Shown one piece after another: positions 51,286-59,914 of a stretch of DNA of 64,000 bases. The stretch covers positions 3,100,001 to 3,164,000 of the forward strand of contig NZ_CP027858.1 in NCBI RefSeq assembly GCF_005519465.1, written 5' to 3'. How positions within the stretch are numbered: position 1 is the stretch's first letter; each line of letters opens with the position of its first letter. This stretch comes from Streptomyces clavuligerus (lineage in GTDB: Bacteria; Actinomycetota; Actinomycetes; Streptomycetales; Streptomycetaceae). The position numbers and the translations under genes are program-made. The notes beneath the pieces are model-generated. The model was given only the letters and a program-made list of their open reading frames with translations, searched no databases and was not told the DNA's origin.

Positions 51286-52899
51286 TCACACCCGTACCGG
51301 TACGGGTGCCTCCGCCAGCAGTGGCCAGCGGCGGGCCAGCCGGGTCGCCGCCTCCGTGACCGCCGGGTCCCGGGCCCCGAGCGCCACCCCGTTCAGATAG
51401 GACGCGGCGGCCGACTCGTAGAGACCGCCGACCGCGTGCAGCCGTGCCTCCTGTGCCCTCCGGCGCTCCGCCCGCCGTTCCGCGAGCGAGTTCAGCGCGG
51501 CCGACGCCCGCTCGATGTCCCGCTGGGCGTCCGCGATCTCCCGTTCCGCCGCGTCCAGCCGGGTCACGACATGGCGGTACGAGCCCAGATAGGGATGTTC
51601 GTCGCCCAGTCCGATGAGGAAGGCGATCCCGCCGGAGAGCAGAAGCAGGGCGATGAACATCGCCGACACACTGGTCTGCGACAGCTCCAGCGCGTCGACC
51701 GAGTTCTTCGGTGTGTACGTTCTGCCGTTGGTCGTTCTGGTCTCCGGCGGGGCGAAGATCAGTTTCGCCCGCAGCAGACCGAGCATCCAGGCCCCGTAGC
51801 CCCAGGCGGCGAGAATCCCCAGCGCGGGCAGGGCCGAGAGCTTGATCGCGCCGGTGGCGGCACGGCCCCGCAGGACCCGGGCCGCGCAGTGGGGCGCGAT
51901 GACCATCACCGTGGCGACGGCGAGGGTCAGACTGACGGACAGGGTCTCGCCCGTCCTGTCGTTCCCGTGCAGCCGCAGGAACACCACGTAGTAGACCGGG
52001 AGTTCCACCAGGGCGAGGAGGGTGAGCAGGGCGATCCGCGCGAGCGGGGAGAGTCCCGGGCGGGCCTTCGCCCCCTCCCACGCCGCCCGGGTGGCCTCGG
52101 CGGTGCCGTGCCCCGCTCCCGGGTCGTGTCCGGGATCGGCGAGCGACTGCCAGGTGTCCGTGCGGCGGCCGTCAGGGTGACGGGGGTCCGCGTGGCGGAG
52201 GTCCGTGCGACGGGGGTCCTCGCCGGGCCGTACGGGGACGTCCCGGCCGGAACGCGCTCCGCGGCCCGTCAGGCCCTCCGGGGCCTCCCCGGCGGCCGGT
52301 GGTGCCCCGGCGCGGCGGCGGCGCTCGTACCGCCCGACGAGACCGTCACGGAAGGCGTCCCAGCGGTCGGCGCGCCGGGCCAGCCGGTCGAGCTGGGCGA
52401 TGACGGTGTCCCGCCGGACCTCCAGCCGCTCCCGCCGCCGTTCCGCCCGCGCCCGCCGGTGGGTGCCCTCCTCGACGAGCGAGCGGAGCCGGCTCTCCTC
52501 CTGCACGGCGTCCTCGTCGGCCCGCGCCGATGCCACGACGAGCCGTGCCCGCACCCGGTCCCGCTGGTACTCCAGTGCCACGAGGTACGGAAGGCCGTCG
52601 GCGGCGGCCAGGACCCAGGGGTCGAAGACGCCGCGGGCCGCCGCCTGCGCGCCGTCCCGGCGGGCGCGCCGGACGAGCGGGTGCTCCCCCGCCTCCCGGA
52701 CGGCCCGGGACTCGACGGGCTCGGGCTGCGGCAGGGTTCCCTCGCGTGGATCACCGGTGTTCCGCCGTCCCCGGCGCGGTCCGCGGAACCGATGGGTCCG
52801 GTCCCTTCCGCCGAGGGTGCCGCGCAGCGGGCGCAACGGCCCGGGGCCGTTCCCGCCGCCGGTCCCCGTACCGTTCCTATCGATAGGTGGTGTGGACAC
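51286..52899 (-). CDS. Membrane protein with coiled-coil arms
   Basis: A 537-residue protein. The N-terminal 280 residues are Arg/Glu-rich and helical (RLRSLVEEGTHRRARAERRRERLEVRRDTVIAQLDRLA). Four or so TM segments follow (IALLTLLALVELPVYYVVFL, LTLAVATVMVIAP, LSALPALGILAAWGYGAWMLGLL, MFIALLLLSGGIAFLIGLG), then a C-terminal coiled coil (LDAAEREIADAQRDIERASAALNSLAERRAERRR). No enzyme motif. The GTG start overlaps the vWA lipoprotein gene by 23 nt. Third gene of a three-gene operon; it probably forms a membrane scaffold with its neighbours. Confidence 0.78.
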   Translation of the reverse strand: MSTPPIDRNGTGTGGGNGPGPLRPLRGTLGGRDRTHRFRGPRRGRRNTGDPREGTLPQPEPVESRAVREAGEHPLVRRARRDGAQAAARGVFDPWVLAAADGLPYLVALEYQRDRVRARLVVASARADEDAVQEESRLRSLVEEGTHRRARAERRRERLEVRRDTVIAQLDRLARRADRWDAFRDGLVGRYERRRRAGAPPAAGEAPEGLTGRGARSGRDVPVRPGEDPRRTDLRHADPRHPDGRRTDTWQSLADPGHDPGAGHGTAEATRAAWEGAKARPGLSPLARIALLTLLALVELPVYYVVFLRLHGNDRTGETLSVSLTLAVATVMVIAPHCAARVLRGRAATGAIKLSALPALGILAAWGYGAWMLGLLRAKLIFAPPETRTTNGRTYTPKNSVDALELSQTSVSAMFIALLLLSGGIAFLIGLGDEHPYLGSYRHVVTRLDAAEREIADAQRDIERASAALNSLAERRAERRRAQEARLHAVGGLYESAAASYLNGVALGARDPAVTEAATRLARRWPLLAEAPVPVRV

Positions 52900-53773
52900 G
52901 GGCCTTGAGCCTCCCTTCGAGCAACTCGGTCCAGAAGGCGTCGAAGCGCTGATAGGCGGCGGGCCGGGTCTTGTGCTTCATGCCGTAGCCCACCGGGTAG
53001 AGGTCCGCGCCCGACAGATCGGGGGTGCCGTTCGACGACAGCAGCCTCCCGATCGCCTCGGCGCGGCCCTGCTCCGTAGCCAGGTTCTGCCCGCTCATCG
53101 TGAAGTCGTCGTCGTTCTGCTCGAAGTCGCTCACCACCAGCACCGCGAAGGAGCCCTTCCGCCCCCCGGGCCCGGTGTCCGGCCCCGTGCCGGTCCCCTC
53201 ACCGGACCCTTCGGCGGGCCGCTCCCCGGACGGGCGGTGCTGCGCCATCCGGGACAGCGCCCCGACCACGTCCGAACCGGGCCGCTGCCGCTGCGCGCAC
53301 GTCAGCAGTTCACCGGCCGTCTTCAGCGCGTCGGCCCGCAACTGGCCCCGGTAGTGCTCGCGGTCCTCGGTGGCCGCGAGTTCGGGATCGAGGTCCACCG
53401 TGTTCGCCTGGCACTTTGACGACTGGGACGCCCTGGTGATCGGGGCGAAGGCGAGGGTGCGGCACCCGGTGTCGGTGAGGAACCGCTCCAGGCTGCCCCG
53501 GAGTTTGGCGCGGGCGTCGAAACCGGTCCGGCCGGCACTCCCGGAACCGGAGCCGTCGACCACGACCCCGCAGGCGCGGGTGTACCGCTCGCTCTCCTCG
53601 TTCAGGAGGCCGCAGGCGGAGCCGGTGAGCAGGGTGGTCAGGACGAGCACGAGCGCGGGTGCCGCCCGGCGGGCGGGCCGGGCGGTACGGACGGTACGGG
53701 GGAGTGCGCGGCGGCGGTGGGGGGCGGGTGCGGGGCCGTGCCGCCCCCGGCCCGCTCGGTCTCCAGCGGTCAT
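52877..53773 (-). CDS. Lipoprotein with vWA-like MIDAS motif
   Basis: A 298-residue protein. A long basic N-terminus leads to a hydrophobic stretch and lipobox LLTGSAC (Cys54), so it would be anchored outside the membrane. CGVVVDGSGSGS (Asp73, Ser75, Ser77) fits the DxSxS metal-ion-dependent adhesion motif of von Willebrand A folds, and SFAVLVVSDFEQNDDD fits the later Asp-bearing strand. A Gly/Thr/Pro low-complexity insert lies near residues 185-205. A vWA domain implies divalent-cation-dependent protein binding. Start overlaps the upstream gene's stop (ATGA). Confidence 0.75.
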   Translation of the reverse strand: MTAGDRAGRGRHGPAPAPHRRRALPRTVRTARPARRAAPALVLVLTTLLTGSACGLLNEESERYTRACGVVVDGSGSGSAGRTGFDARAKLRGSLERFLTDTGCRTLAFAPITRASQSSKCQANTVDLDPELAATEDREHYRGQLRADALKTAGELLTCAQRQRPGSDVVGALSRMAQHRPSGERPAEGSGEGTGTGPDTGPGGRKGSFAVLVVSDFEQNDDDFTMSGQNLATEQGRAEAIGRLLSSNGTPDLSGADLYPVGYGMKHKTRPAAYQRFDAFWTELLEGRLKARVHTTYR

Positions 53774-54591
53774 GACGGGGTCCTCCCTCCGGCGTGGCCG
53801 GTGTCCGGGGTGCCGGGTGTGTTGGACGTGTTGGATGGGGCGGGCGTGTTGGATGGGGCGGTCGGGGCGGCGCGGGGGCCGGGCGCGCCCGGCGCGGTGC
53901 CCGGGTCCCACCCGTGCCGGGCGTCCGGCGCGGGCCGACGGGGGCCGGGCGCGCCGCCCTGGCCGTCGAGCAGCCGCAGCGCCCGCGAGGTCGCCGTGCC
54001 CTCCCACTCGTCGTCGTCCAGCAGCCAGACGTCCGGCAGCCGCCAGGTGGTGTCCAGTTCCACCCGGCCGGGCAGCCACTCCGGCACGGGCCGCCGTTCC
54101 AGCAGGGCCAGCGGCTCGTGCTCCAGCAGCACGGACCGCCAGTACCAGGCGAGTTGCTGATTGGCCCGGTCGGCCACCGCCTGGGCGTGGGCCCGGCACA
54201 CATCCGTACGGACCCGCCACTCGCCCACCCAGCGGCCGTAACGGGCCAGCGCGGCGGGCAACGGCTCGCCCCGGACGTCGTACTGCGTGACCACCCGCAC
54301 CGACTCGGCGCGGAGTTCGGCGATACGGGCCCGCTCGCGCCGGATCAGCGCGGCCCGCATCTGTTCCGTGCTGCGCCGGGCGCTCATCCGGACCGCCGTG
54401 ACATACGGGGTCACCAGGAGCTGATCCGTCTCGGCCGGCCCGGTGGGCAGGGGCTCGCCGTCCGCACGCAGCGGCAGGCGGGGGATGCCGCGGGCCCCGT
54501 CCCGTCTGCCGCTCCATCCGGCGAACAGCCGCGCGGCACGGCCGAGTCCGCCGCGCCGGGCCACCCCGTTGACGCTGTCGGTTCTGATCAT
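53770..54591 (-). CDS. Hypothetical 273-residue protein, first gene of the envelope module
   Basis: MIRTDSVNGVARRGGLGRAARLFAGW... A helical core rich in Trp and Arg (VRMSARRSTEQMRAALIRRERARIAELRAESVRVVTQYD, YGRWVGEWRVRTDVCRAHAQAVADRANQQLAWYWR) ends in a Pro/Ala/Thr tail with PSNT repeats. No signal peptide or clear TM, so probably cytosolic. GGGGAAG lies 6 nt before the ATG at 54591. It overlaps the lipoprotein gene by 4 nt. No family recognised. Confidence 0.7.
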   Translation of the reverse strand: MIRTDSVNGVARRGGLGRAARLFAGWSGRRDGARGIPRLPLRADGEPLPTGPAETDQLLVTPYVTAVRMSARRSTEQMRAALIRRERARIAELRAESVRVVTQYDVRGEPLPAALARYGRWVGEWRVRTDVCRAHAQAVADRANQQLAWYWRSVLLEHEPLALLERRPVPEWLPGRVELDTTWRLPDVWLLDDDEWEGTATSRALRLLDGQGGAPGPRRPAPDARHGWDPGTAPGAPGPRAAPTAPSNTPAPSNTSNTPGTPDTGHAGGRTPS

Positions 54592-54927
54592 GAATGACTT
54601 CCCCCGCATTCCTCCGGACACGGAATTTCCGCGCCCGGACGAGGTATCACCATTTCTGCGCGATACGCACACGGGCCTTCGTCCGGCACCGTCAGCCGCA
54701 GGGATCGCAGGGATCACGCGGGCTTCGCACAGCCCGGCGGAGAATGCGCCGGGTGCGGTCGACGGTACCGAAGGCCCGTGCTTCCCGTACCCCTGGAGAA
54801 GCCCTTTTCCGGGTCCCGTCCGAACCCGCCCCGAAGCCGCCCGGGAATCACCCGGGAAGCGCCCGGGACAACCGTCCGGACATGGCCATACTCAAATGGA
54901 GGACGGGGAAAGGGGGGCGGAGTGGCC

Positions 54928-55803
54928 ATGGAGTCGAAGGACCGCGGGGACGGTCTCGGGCACGGTGCCGGAGACGGCGCCGGTCAGGGGCCCCGGCCGC
55001 GGATCAGGGTCGGCGACATCCGTTTCCCGGTCCGGACGCTGGGGCCGGGGGCGCGGCTCGGCATCTGGGTCCAGGGGTGTGTCCTCGCCTGCCCCGGCTG
55101 TATGTCGCGGCACACCTGGGACCCGCGCGGCGGGACCGTGCGGACGGTTCCGGAGCTGCTGGAGCTGTGGCGCACGGCGCTGGCGCGCGGGGCGGACGGG
55201 CTCACGGTCAGCGGCGGCGAACCGCTGGACCAGCCGGAGGGGGTCGCCGCCCTGCTGGCGGGGGCGGCCCGGCTGCGCACGGCGGCGGCGGGCCCGGCCG
55301 CCCCGGCCGATCTGCTCCTGTACACGGGTTACGAGGACGGCGAGATCGCCCGCGACCCGGCGCGCACGGCGGCCGTCCGGTCCGCCGACGCGCTGGTCAC
55401 CGGGCGTTTCCGGGCCGCGGAGCCCACCGGTCTCGTCTGGCGGGGCTCGGCGAACCAGCGGCTGCGGCCCCTCACCGCGCTGGGGCGGGCGCGGTACGCG
55501 GAGCACCTGGAGCGGGCCGAGGAGCCCGGTCCCCGGCTCCAGGCGGAGACGGCGGACACGGCAGGCACGACGGACACAGCGGACGCGGCTGGTGCGGCGG
55601 GCACAGCGGACACCGCCGGTGCGGCGGGCACAGCAGCCGCGGCGGACGCGGCCGAGGGGGAGGACGGAGGGAACGATGGACGGCTACGCCTCTACGGAGT
55701 GCCCCGCAGCGGTGAACTCGCCGCGCTGGAACGCGGGCTGCGGCACGCGGGCATCCGCCTCACCCGCGTGGGCTGGCGCTCCGGCAACCCACCGCCCCCC
55801 TGA
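54928..55803 (+). CDS. Radical SAM activating enzyme (NrdG/4Fe-4S activase-like)
   Basis: A 291-residue protein. GIWVQGCVLACPGCMSRHTW holds the CxxxCxxC cluster (Cys51, Cys55, Cys58), and DGLTVSGGEPLDQPEG is the SAM-binding GGE motif (96-98). It is close to the anaerobic ribonucleotide reductase/pyruvate formate-lyase activase class, but no glycyl-radical enzyme lies nearby. An inserted low-complexity ADTAGTTDTADAAGAAGT segment (about 212-250) splits the C-terminal part. The ATG at 54928 has GGGGGGCGGA upstream; GTG at 54922 is possible. Convergent with the macro-domain gene. Confidence 0.85.
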   Translation: MESKDRGDGLGHGAGDGAGQGPRPRIRVGDIRFPVRTLGPGARLGIWVQGCVLACPGCMSRHTWDPRGGTVRTVPELLELWRTALARGADGLTVSGGEPLDQPEGVAALLAGAARLRTAAAGPAAPADLLLYTGYEDGEIARDPARTAAVRSADALVTGRFRAAEPTGLVWRGSANQRLRPLTALGRARYAEHLERAEEPGPRLQAETADTAGTTDTADAAGAAGTADTAGAAGTAAAADAAEGEDGGNDGRLRLYGVPRSGELAALERGLRHAGIRLTRVGWRSGNPPPP

Positions 55804-55828
55804 GCCGTCCGCCCCGACGGCCGGAGGG

Positions 55829-56917
55829 TCAGCGGGGGCGGATGGCGTCCGCCGTCGCACGGTCGCGGACCACCAGATGCACCTGCCGGTCCGGGTCCTT
55901 GGCCAGTTCGTCGCGGATCGCCCAGCGCAGCCAGGTCGCGCTGAGGGCCCGGTCGAGACCGCCGTGGCCCGCGCCGAGGAGGGGGAAGCAGATCGAGCGG
56001 AGGGGGGTGCCCCCGCGTTCGCTCTCCTCCCGCGCGAGCGCGAAACAGGCGCTCACCGCGCGGGCGATGCTCGACGGGTCGACCCGGTAGCCGTCCTCGT
56101 GCGGGACGACCACCGCCGCGTGGTAGATCCGCCGGATGCCCCGGACCGCGAGCGCGCCCGACGACGTGGGGACCACCGTCCCCGGCCGTACGGGGAGCCC
56201 GGGGCGGCCATGGGTGCGCAGCCAGGCGCCCAGTTCACGGACGAGGACATCGTCCACGATCTCCCCGGCGGGGTCGCGCACGGCGGCGGCCAGCCGGAGC
56301 GAGCCGGAGACCGTGGGCCGGAAGGTCTTGGACATCTCCAGATAGACGTTCTCGGACGAGACCAGGACGTCGATGTCCCGCAGCAGTTCGACGGGGGACA
56401 CATGCAGCGTCACCGTGCCCCGTCCGCCCACGGGCACCTGCTCGATGCGTTTCGGGGGCCGCTCGGGCCCGGTGGCGCCGAGAGCCGCCGGGGGCAGCGC
56501 GGCGACGGGCGGCTCGCGCAGCACCGCCAGCACGGCTTCGGCGAGCTGCTGGAGGACCTGGGGTTCCTGGTGCTTGCGGAAGCGCTCGGAGGTCACCCCG
56601 TACACGGCGGCGGCCATCTTGCGGCGGTCGGGCGCGGGGGCGCCCCGGCGGTCGGGGAGGAGTCCGAAGGTGTGGGCCGCCGCCCGGCCGAGCAGATCGC
56701 CCTCGCCGAGCCGGCGCACGGCCGCCTTGAGCAGGGCCTCGATGCCCGCGGGTATGTCGTCGGGGCCGCCGCAGAAGCCACCGGCGAGCGCGGCGGTGCG
56801 CAGCGCCGTGTGACCGCCGCCGCGCAGCCCGGCGAGACCGGGCCTGCGGATGTTCCGCAGTTCTTCCAGGAGTTGGTCGTACGCGGGCGGCGAGGCGGGC
56901 AATTGCTCCTGACTCAT
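55829..56917 (-). CDS. Macro-domain protein with N-terminal helical domain
   Basis: A 362-residue protein. Residues 1-150 are helical (PAYDQLLEELRNIRRPGLAGLRGGG and a YGVTSERFRKHQEPQVLQQLAEAVLAVL segment like that of short effector-associated modules). Residues 165-355 form a macro domain: DIDVLVSSENVYLEMSKTFRPTVSGSLRLAAAV, then IYHAAVV and ICFPLLGAGHGGLD, the ligand loop for ADP-ribose-like molecules. It could read or remove ADP-ribosylation. The ATG at 56917 lacks a Shine-Dalgarno but follows TAACCT by 7 nt. It is divergent from the kinase gene. Confidence 0.85.
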   Translation of the reverse strand: MSQEQLPASPPAYDQLLEELRNIRRPGLAGLRGGGHTALRTAALAGGFCGGPDDIPAGIEALLKAAVRRLGEGDLLGRAAAHTFGLLPDRRGAPAPDRRKMAAAVYGVTSERFRKHQEPQVLQQLAEAVLAVLREPPVAALPPAALGATGPERPPKRIEQVPVGGRGTVTLHVSPVELLRDIDVLVSSENVYLEMSKTFRPTVSGSLRLAAAVRDPAGEIVDDVLVRELGAWLRTHGRPGLPVRPGTVVPTSSGALAVRGIRRIYHAAVVVPHEDGYRVDPSSIARAVSACFALAREESERGGTPLRSICFPLLGAGHGGLDRALSATWLRWAIRDELAKDPDRQVHLVVRDRATADAIRPR

Positions 56918-56924
56918 GGCCGTC

Positions 56925-56930
56925 AGGTTA
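56925..56930 (-). promoter_or_regulatory. Predicted -10 of a leaderless macro-domain gene promoter
   Basis: TAACCT, 7 nt, ATG on the minus strand, the same geometry and hexamer as at dnaX. Confidence 0.45.
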
Positions 56931-57059
56931 GCGAGCGAGCGTCCGGCGGTCGATGCCCGGAACGCAGGGAATCCGCCATTCCGCACGGCCGGGACAACGG
57001 ATTTCCCTTTTCGTCCCACGTTCCCCGGCAACTCCAGAACAGAAATTCGGGAAATCGGC

Positions 57060-57240
57060 TCCCCGGCCCCCTTCCCACCCTCTTCCGCTCTCCTTCCCAC
57101 CCTCTTCCCCTGCCCTTCAGGATCTCCACTTCCCGTTCCCTCTCGCGTGCTCCTTCTGCTCTTTGCGCTCTCCCGTTCTCCGCTCCCCGCTCCCCGCTCC
57201 CCGCGCTCTGTCCTCCGTCCTCCGCTCTCCGTTCTCCGTA
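57060..57240. repeat. Polypyrimidine tract upstream of the kinase gene
   Basis: About 180 bp of nearly pure C/T on the plus strand with repeated CTCCGTT, CTCCCCG and TTCCC words, in the divergent region between the macro and kinase genes. Nothing coding is seen. It may form unusual DNA structure or a purine-rich leader on the other strand. Confidence 0.7.
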
Positions 57241-57253
57241 CGAGGTGAACTCC

Positions 57254-59914
57254 GTGGCCCTCCCTCCGCCCACCGAGCACGAACCGCCCGACCCGCCGGT
57301 CACCGATGTCGAGCAGGCGACGGACGCCGGGCCGGTCACCGATGTCGAGCCCGTGACCGGCGTCGCGCCCGCCACGGACATCGAGCCCCGCGACCGCCCC
57401 CGGCCCCGACGGGCCCCCGGGTCCTCCCCGTCCTCCTCCTCGTCCGCCTCGTCCGCCTCGTCCCCCTCGTTTTCCTCCCGCTCCCTCCGGGGCGACACCG
57501 GCGGCCTCCCCCGCTCCCTCCACGACCGCTTCCGGCTGCTGTCCGTGCTCCGCAGGCCCGAACACCCGCACCAGGCGGCCGTCTTCCGGGTCCGGGACAC
57601 CGCCCACGGAGCAGCGATCCGGGTCCTCAAGTGGTACGACCGCGAACACGCCCCCGAACCCGAGGTGTGGGAGCTGCTGCGCACACCCCACCCCCGCCTC
57701 GCCCACCTCGTCGAGGCCGACCCCGCCGGAGCCGACGGCCACCCCTACGACCTCGCCCCCTCCTACGGGGAGACCGACCTCGCCGCACGGTCGCGCGCCG
57801 AACCCGGCCCGGCCCCGGTCCCGTTCGTCACCGCCGTCGTCCGTCAGGCGCACGAGGCCCTGACCACGCTCCACGGCCTCGGCGTCGTCCACCGGGACAT
57901 CAGCCCCGCGAACCTCGTCCTCGGCAGCCTGGACCCCGCCGACCCCGAGCTGACCCTGGTCGACTTCGGTGTCTCCGCGTACGCCCCCGACGGGCGCGCC
58001 ACCCGGGGCAGGCACTGGGTCGGCACCCTGCCCTATCTCTCCCCCCAGGCGCTGATCCGCAGCCAGTCGATCCACCGGCCCGCCGACTGGTGGTCGCTGG
58101 GAATGATCGCCGCCGAGCTGGCCGGTGGCCGCCACCCCATCCGTTACCACGGGGACGAGAACATCCAGGAGGAGATCGTCTCCCGCGCCCCCGACCTCCG
58201 CCGGGTGACCGACCCCCGGCTGCTGGTGCTGTGCCGGGGGCTGCTGACCCGCGACCCGGACCACCGCTGGGGCGCCGACGAGGTGGCCCGGTGGCTGGCG
58301 GGCGAACTGCCCCCGGTGGCGCCCCCGGCGGAGGGCCGGACGGCGGGCGCGGCACCGCACGGGACACCGGAGCGGGACGGGCTCGCCGTCGAGCCGTACG
58401 CCTTCCTGGGCGAGGAGTTCACCCGTCCCCAGGCGCTCGCCCCGGTCTTCGCCGAGAACTGGGAGAGCATGCGCAGGGCGCTGCGCGGACGCCGGGGCCG
58501 GGAGGAGTTCGTCCGCTGGCTGGGGCAGTTCGACGGGGTCGCGGGCCGGGACCCGGCGGAACGCGCCGCGCTGACAGGGCTGCTGGCCGACGCCCCCCGG
58601 CCCGCGACGCTGGTCCGGCTGGTCTCCTGGCTCGGCCCGGGGCTCGACGCCTCCTACCGGGGCCACCCGCTGGACCGGGCGGGGGTCGGGGAGCTGGCCC
58701 GCGCCGCCCTGGGCGGGGACGAACTCGCGGGCTCCGTCGTCGGGGAGCTGCGGGAGCACACCCTGCTGCCGCTGCTCGACCACCGGCCGGGCGGCGCGGG
58801 GCTCCGCCGGCTGGACCGGGACTGGGTCGCCGCGCTCTCCCACTGGGAGAGCCAGGTGGAGAACCTGTTCGCGGAGTTCCCCTCGCTGCGCGGCGCCGAG
58901 GACGTCGTCCGCCGTCTGACGGCCGTCTCCGACCACCGCAGGGCCGGTCTGCTGGCGCTCGTCGCCCATCCGGCGGCCCACCGGACCACGCTGACGGAAC
59001 GCGCGGAACGCACCCTCGCGGGGCTGCCGTGCCCGGTGCCCTGGTACGAACGTCTCGTCCGGGACCGGGACGGGGCCGCCCACCCGGACGCGGCCGACGG
59101 CACAGCCGGCGGCAGGGGCACGAGCACAGGAACCGGCAGGGGCACGGGCCCGGGCACAGGCACAGGAACCGGCAGGGGCACGGGCCCGGGCAGGGCCCCG
59201 TCGTTCCTCCCCGACCTCGTCCGGCTCGCGCTCGCCGACCGGCTCGCGGGACTCGCCGAGAACGAGTCCTGGCAGGAGCGGCACCGCGCCGACCGCGAGC
59301 GGGCGATCCACCGCGGGCTGCTGGACGAGGACGCGGCGGCGCGCTGGCTCCGCCGCCAGGACCTGCCGCCCACCCTCGGCCGGGCGGTCGCCGGGGCCCT
59401 CGCGCTCATCCTCCCCTGGATCTTCCTCATCGGCCTGAGCGACGTGCTGGGCTGGGCCCCGCCCGCGACCGTGCTGACGGCGTGGCTGCTCGCGGTGCCC
59501 GCCGCCGCCGCGACGCTGGCGATCGAACTGCTGACGGCGTACCGGATCGGCAGCCCCGCCTACCACCCCGACCGCTCGCTCGCGGGGCTGCTCGTCGACC
59601 GTGCCCTGCCCCTGGCCCGGTTCGTCCGGCAGCCGGGCGCGCGCTTCCCGGTCCGGGGGCTGCTGCTCCTCGTCCCGTTCGCGCTGCTGGGCCTCGCCGT
59701 CGTGCACGCGCCCTGGCTCTGGCCCCTCGTCACCGTCCTGGCGCTGGGCGGGTGGAGTGTGCGGCGGCTCCACGACTGGCATCGATTCACCACCGGACTC
59801 CGGGCCGGGGCGGGGGCGGGTTCGGGGGCCCGTCCCGGCCCCGGTCCGGGCAGCACCCCGGAGCGGGAACGGCCACTCCCCTCGGGGCGCCCCGGGAACG
59901 GGGGCGGAGCATGA
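57254..59914 (+). CDS. Membrane Ser/Thr protein kinase
   Basis: An 886-residue protein. Residues 1-80 are low complexity (TDVE repeats and a Ser run). The kinase domain spans about 90-315 with VAIK-like Lys in IRVLKWYD (Lys126), the catalytic loop VVHRDISPANLVL (His213-Asp215, Asn220), DFG in LTLVDFGVS (237-239) and GTLPYLSPQAL. The Gly loop is poorly conserved. A helical middle follows, with a Gly/Thr tandem-repeat linker near 615-650 and TM segments at about 705-830. GAGGTGA lies 5 nt before the GTG at 57254. The stop overlaps the next gene (ATGA). Confidence 0.87.
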   Translation: MALPPPTEHEPPDPPVTDVEQATDAGPVTDVEPVTGVAPATDIEPRDRPRPRRAPGSSPSSSSSASSASSPSFSSRSLRGDTGGLPRSLHDRFRLLSVLRRPEHPHQAAVFRVRDTAHGAAIRVLKWYDREHAPEPEVWELLRTPHPRLAHLVEADPAGADGHPYDLAPSYGETDLAARSRAEPGPAPVPFVTAVVRQAHEALTTLHGLGVVHRDISPANLVLGSLDPADPELTLVDFGVSAYAPDGRATRGRHWVGTLPYLSPQALIRSQSIHRPADWWSLGMIAAELAGGRHPIRYHGDENIQEEIVSRAPDLRRVTDPRLLVLCRGLLTRDPDHRWGADEVARWLAGELPPVAPPAEGRTAGAAPHGTPERDGLAVEPYAFLGEEFTRPQALAPVFAENWESMRRALRGRRGREEFVRWLGQFDGVAGRDPAERAALTGLLADAPRPATLVRLVSWLGPGLDASYRGHPLDRAGVGELARAALGGDELAGSVVGELREHTLLPLLDHRPGGAGLRRLDRDWVAALSHWESQVENLFAEFPSLRGAEDVVRRLTAVSDHRRAGLLALVAHPAAHRTTLTERAERTLAGLPCPVPWYERLVRDRDGAAHPDAADGTAGGRGTSTGTGRGTGPGTGTGTGRGTGPGRAPSFLPDLVRLALADRLAGLAENESWQERHRADRERAIHRGLLDEDAAARWLRRQDLPPTLGRAVAGALALILPWIFLIGLSDVLGWAPPATVLTAWLLAVPAAAATLAIELLTAYRIGSPAYHPDRSLAGLLVDRALPLARFVRQPGARFPVRGLLLLVPFALLGLAVVHAPWLWPLVTVLALGGWSVRRLHDWHRFTTGLRAGAGAGSGARPGPGPGSTPERERPLPSGRPGNGGGA

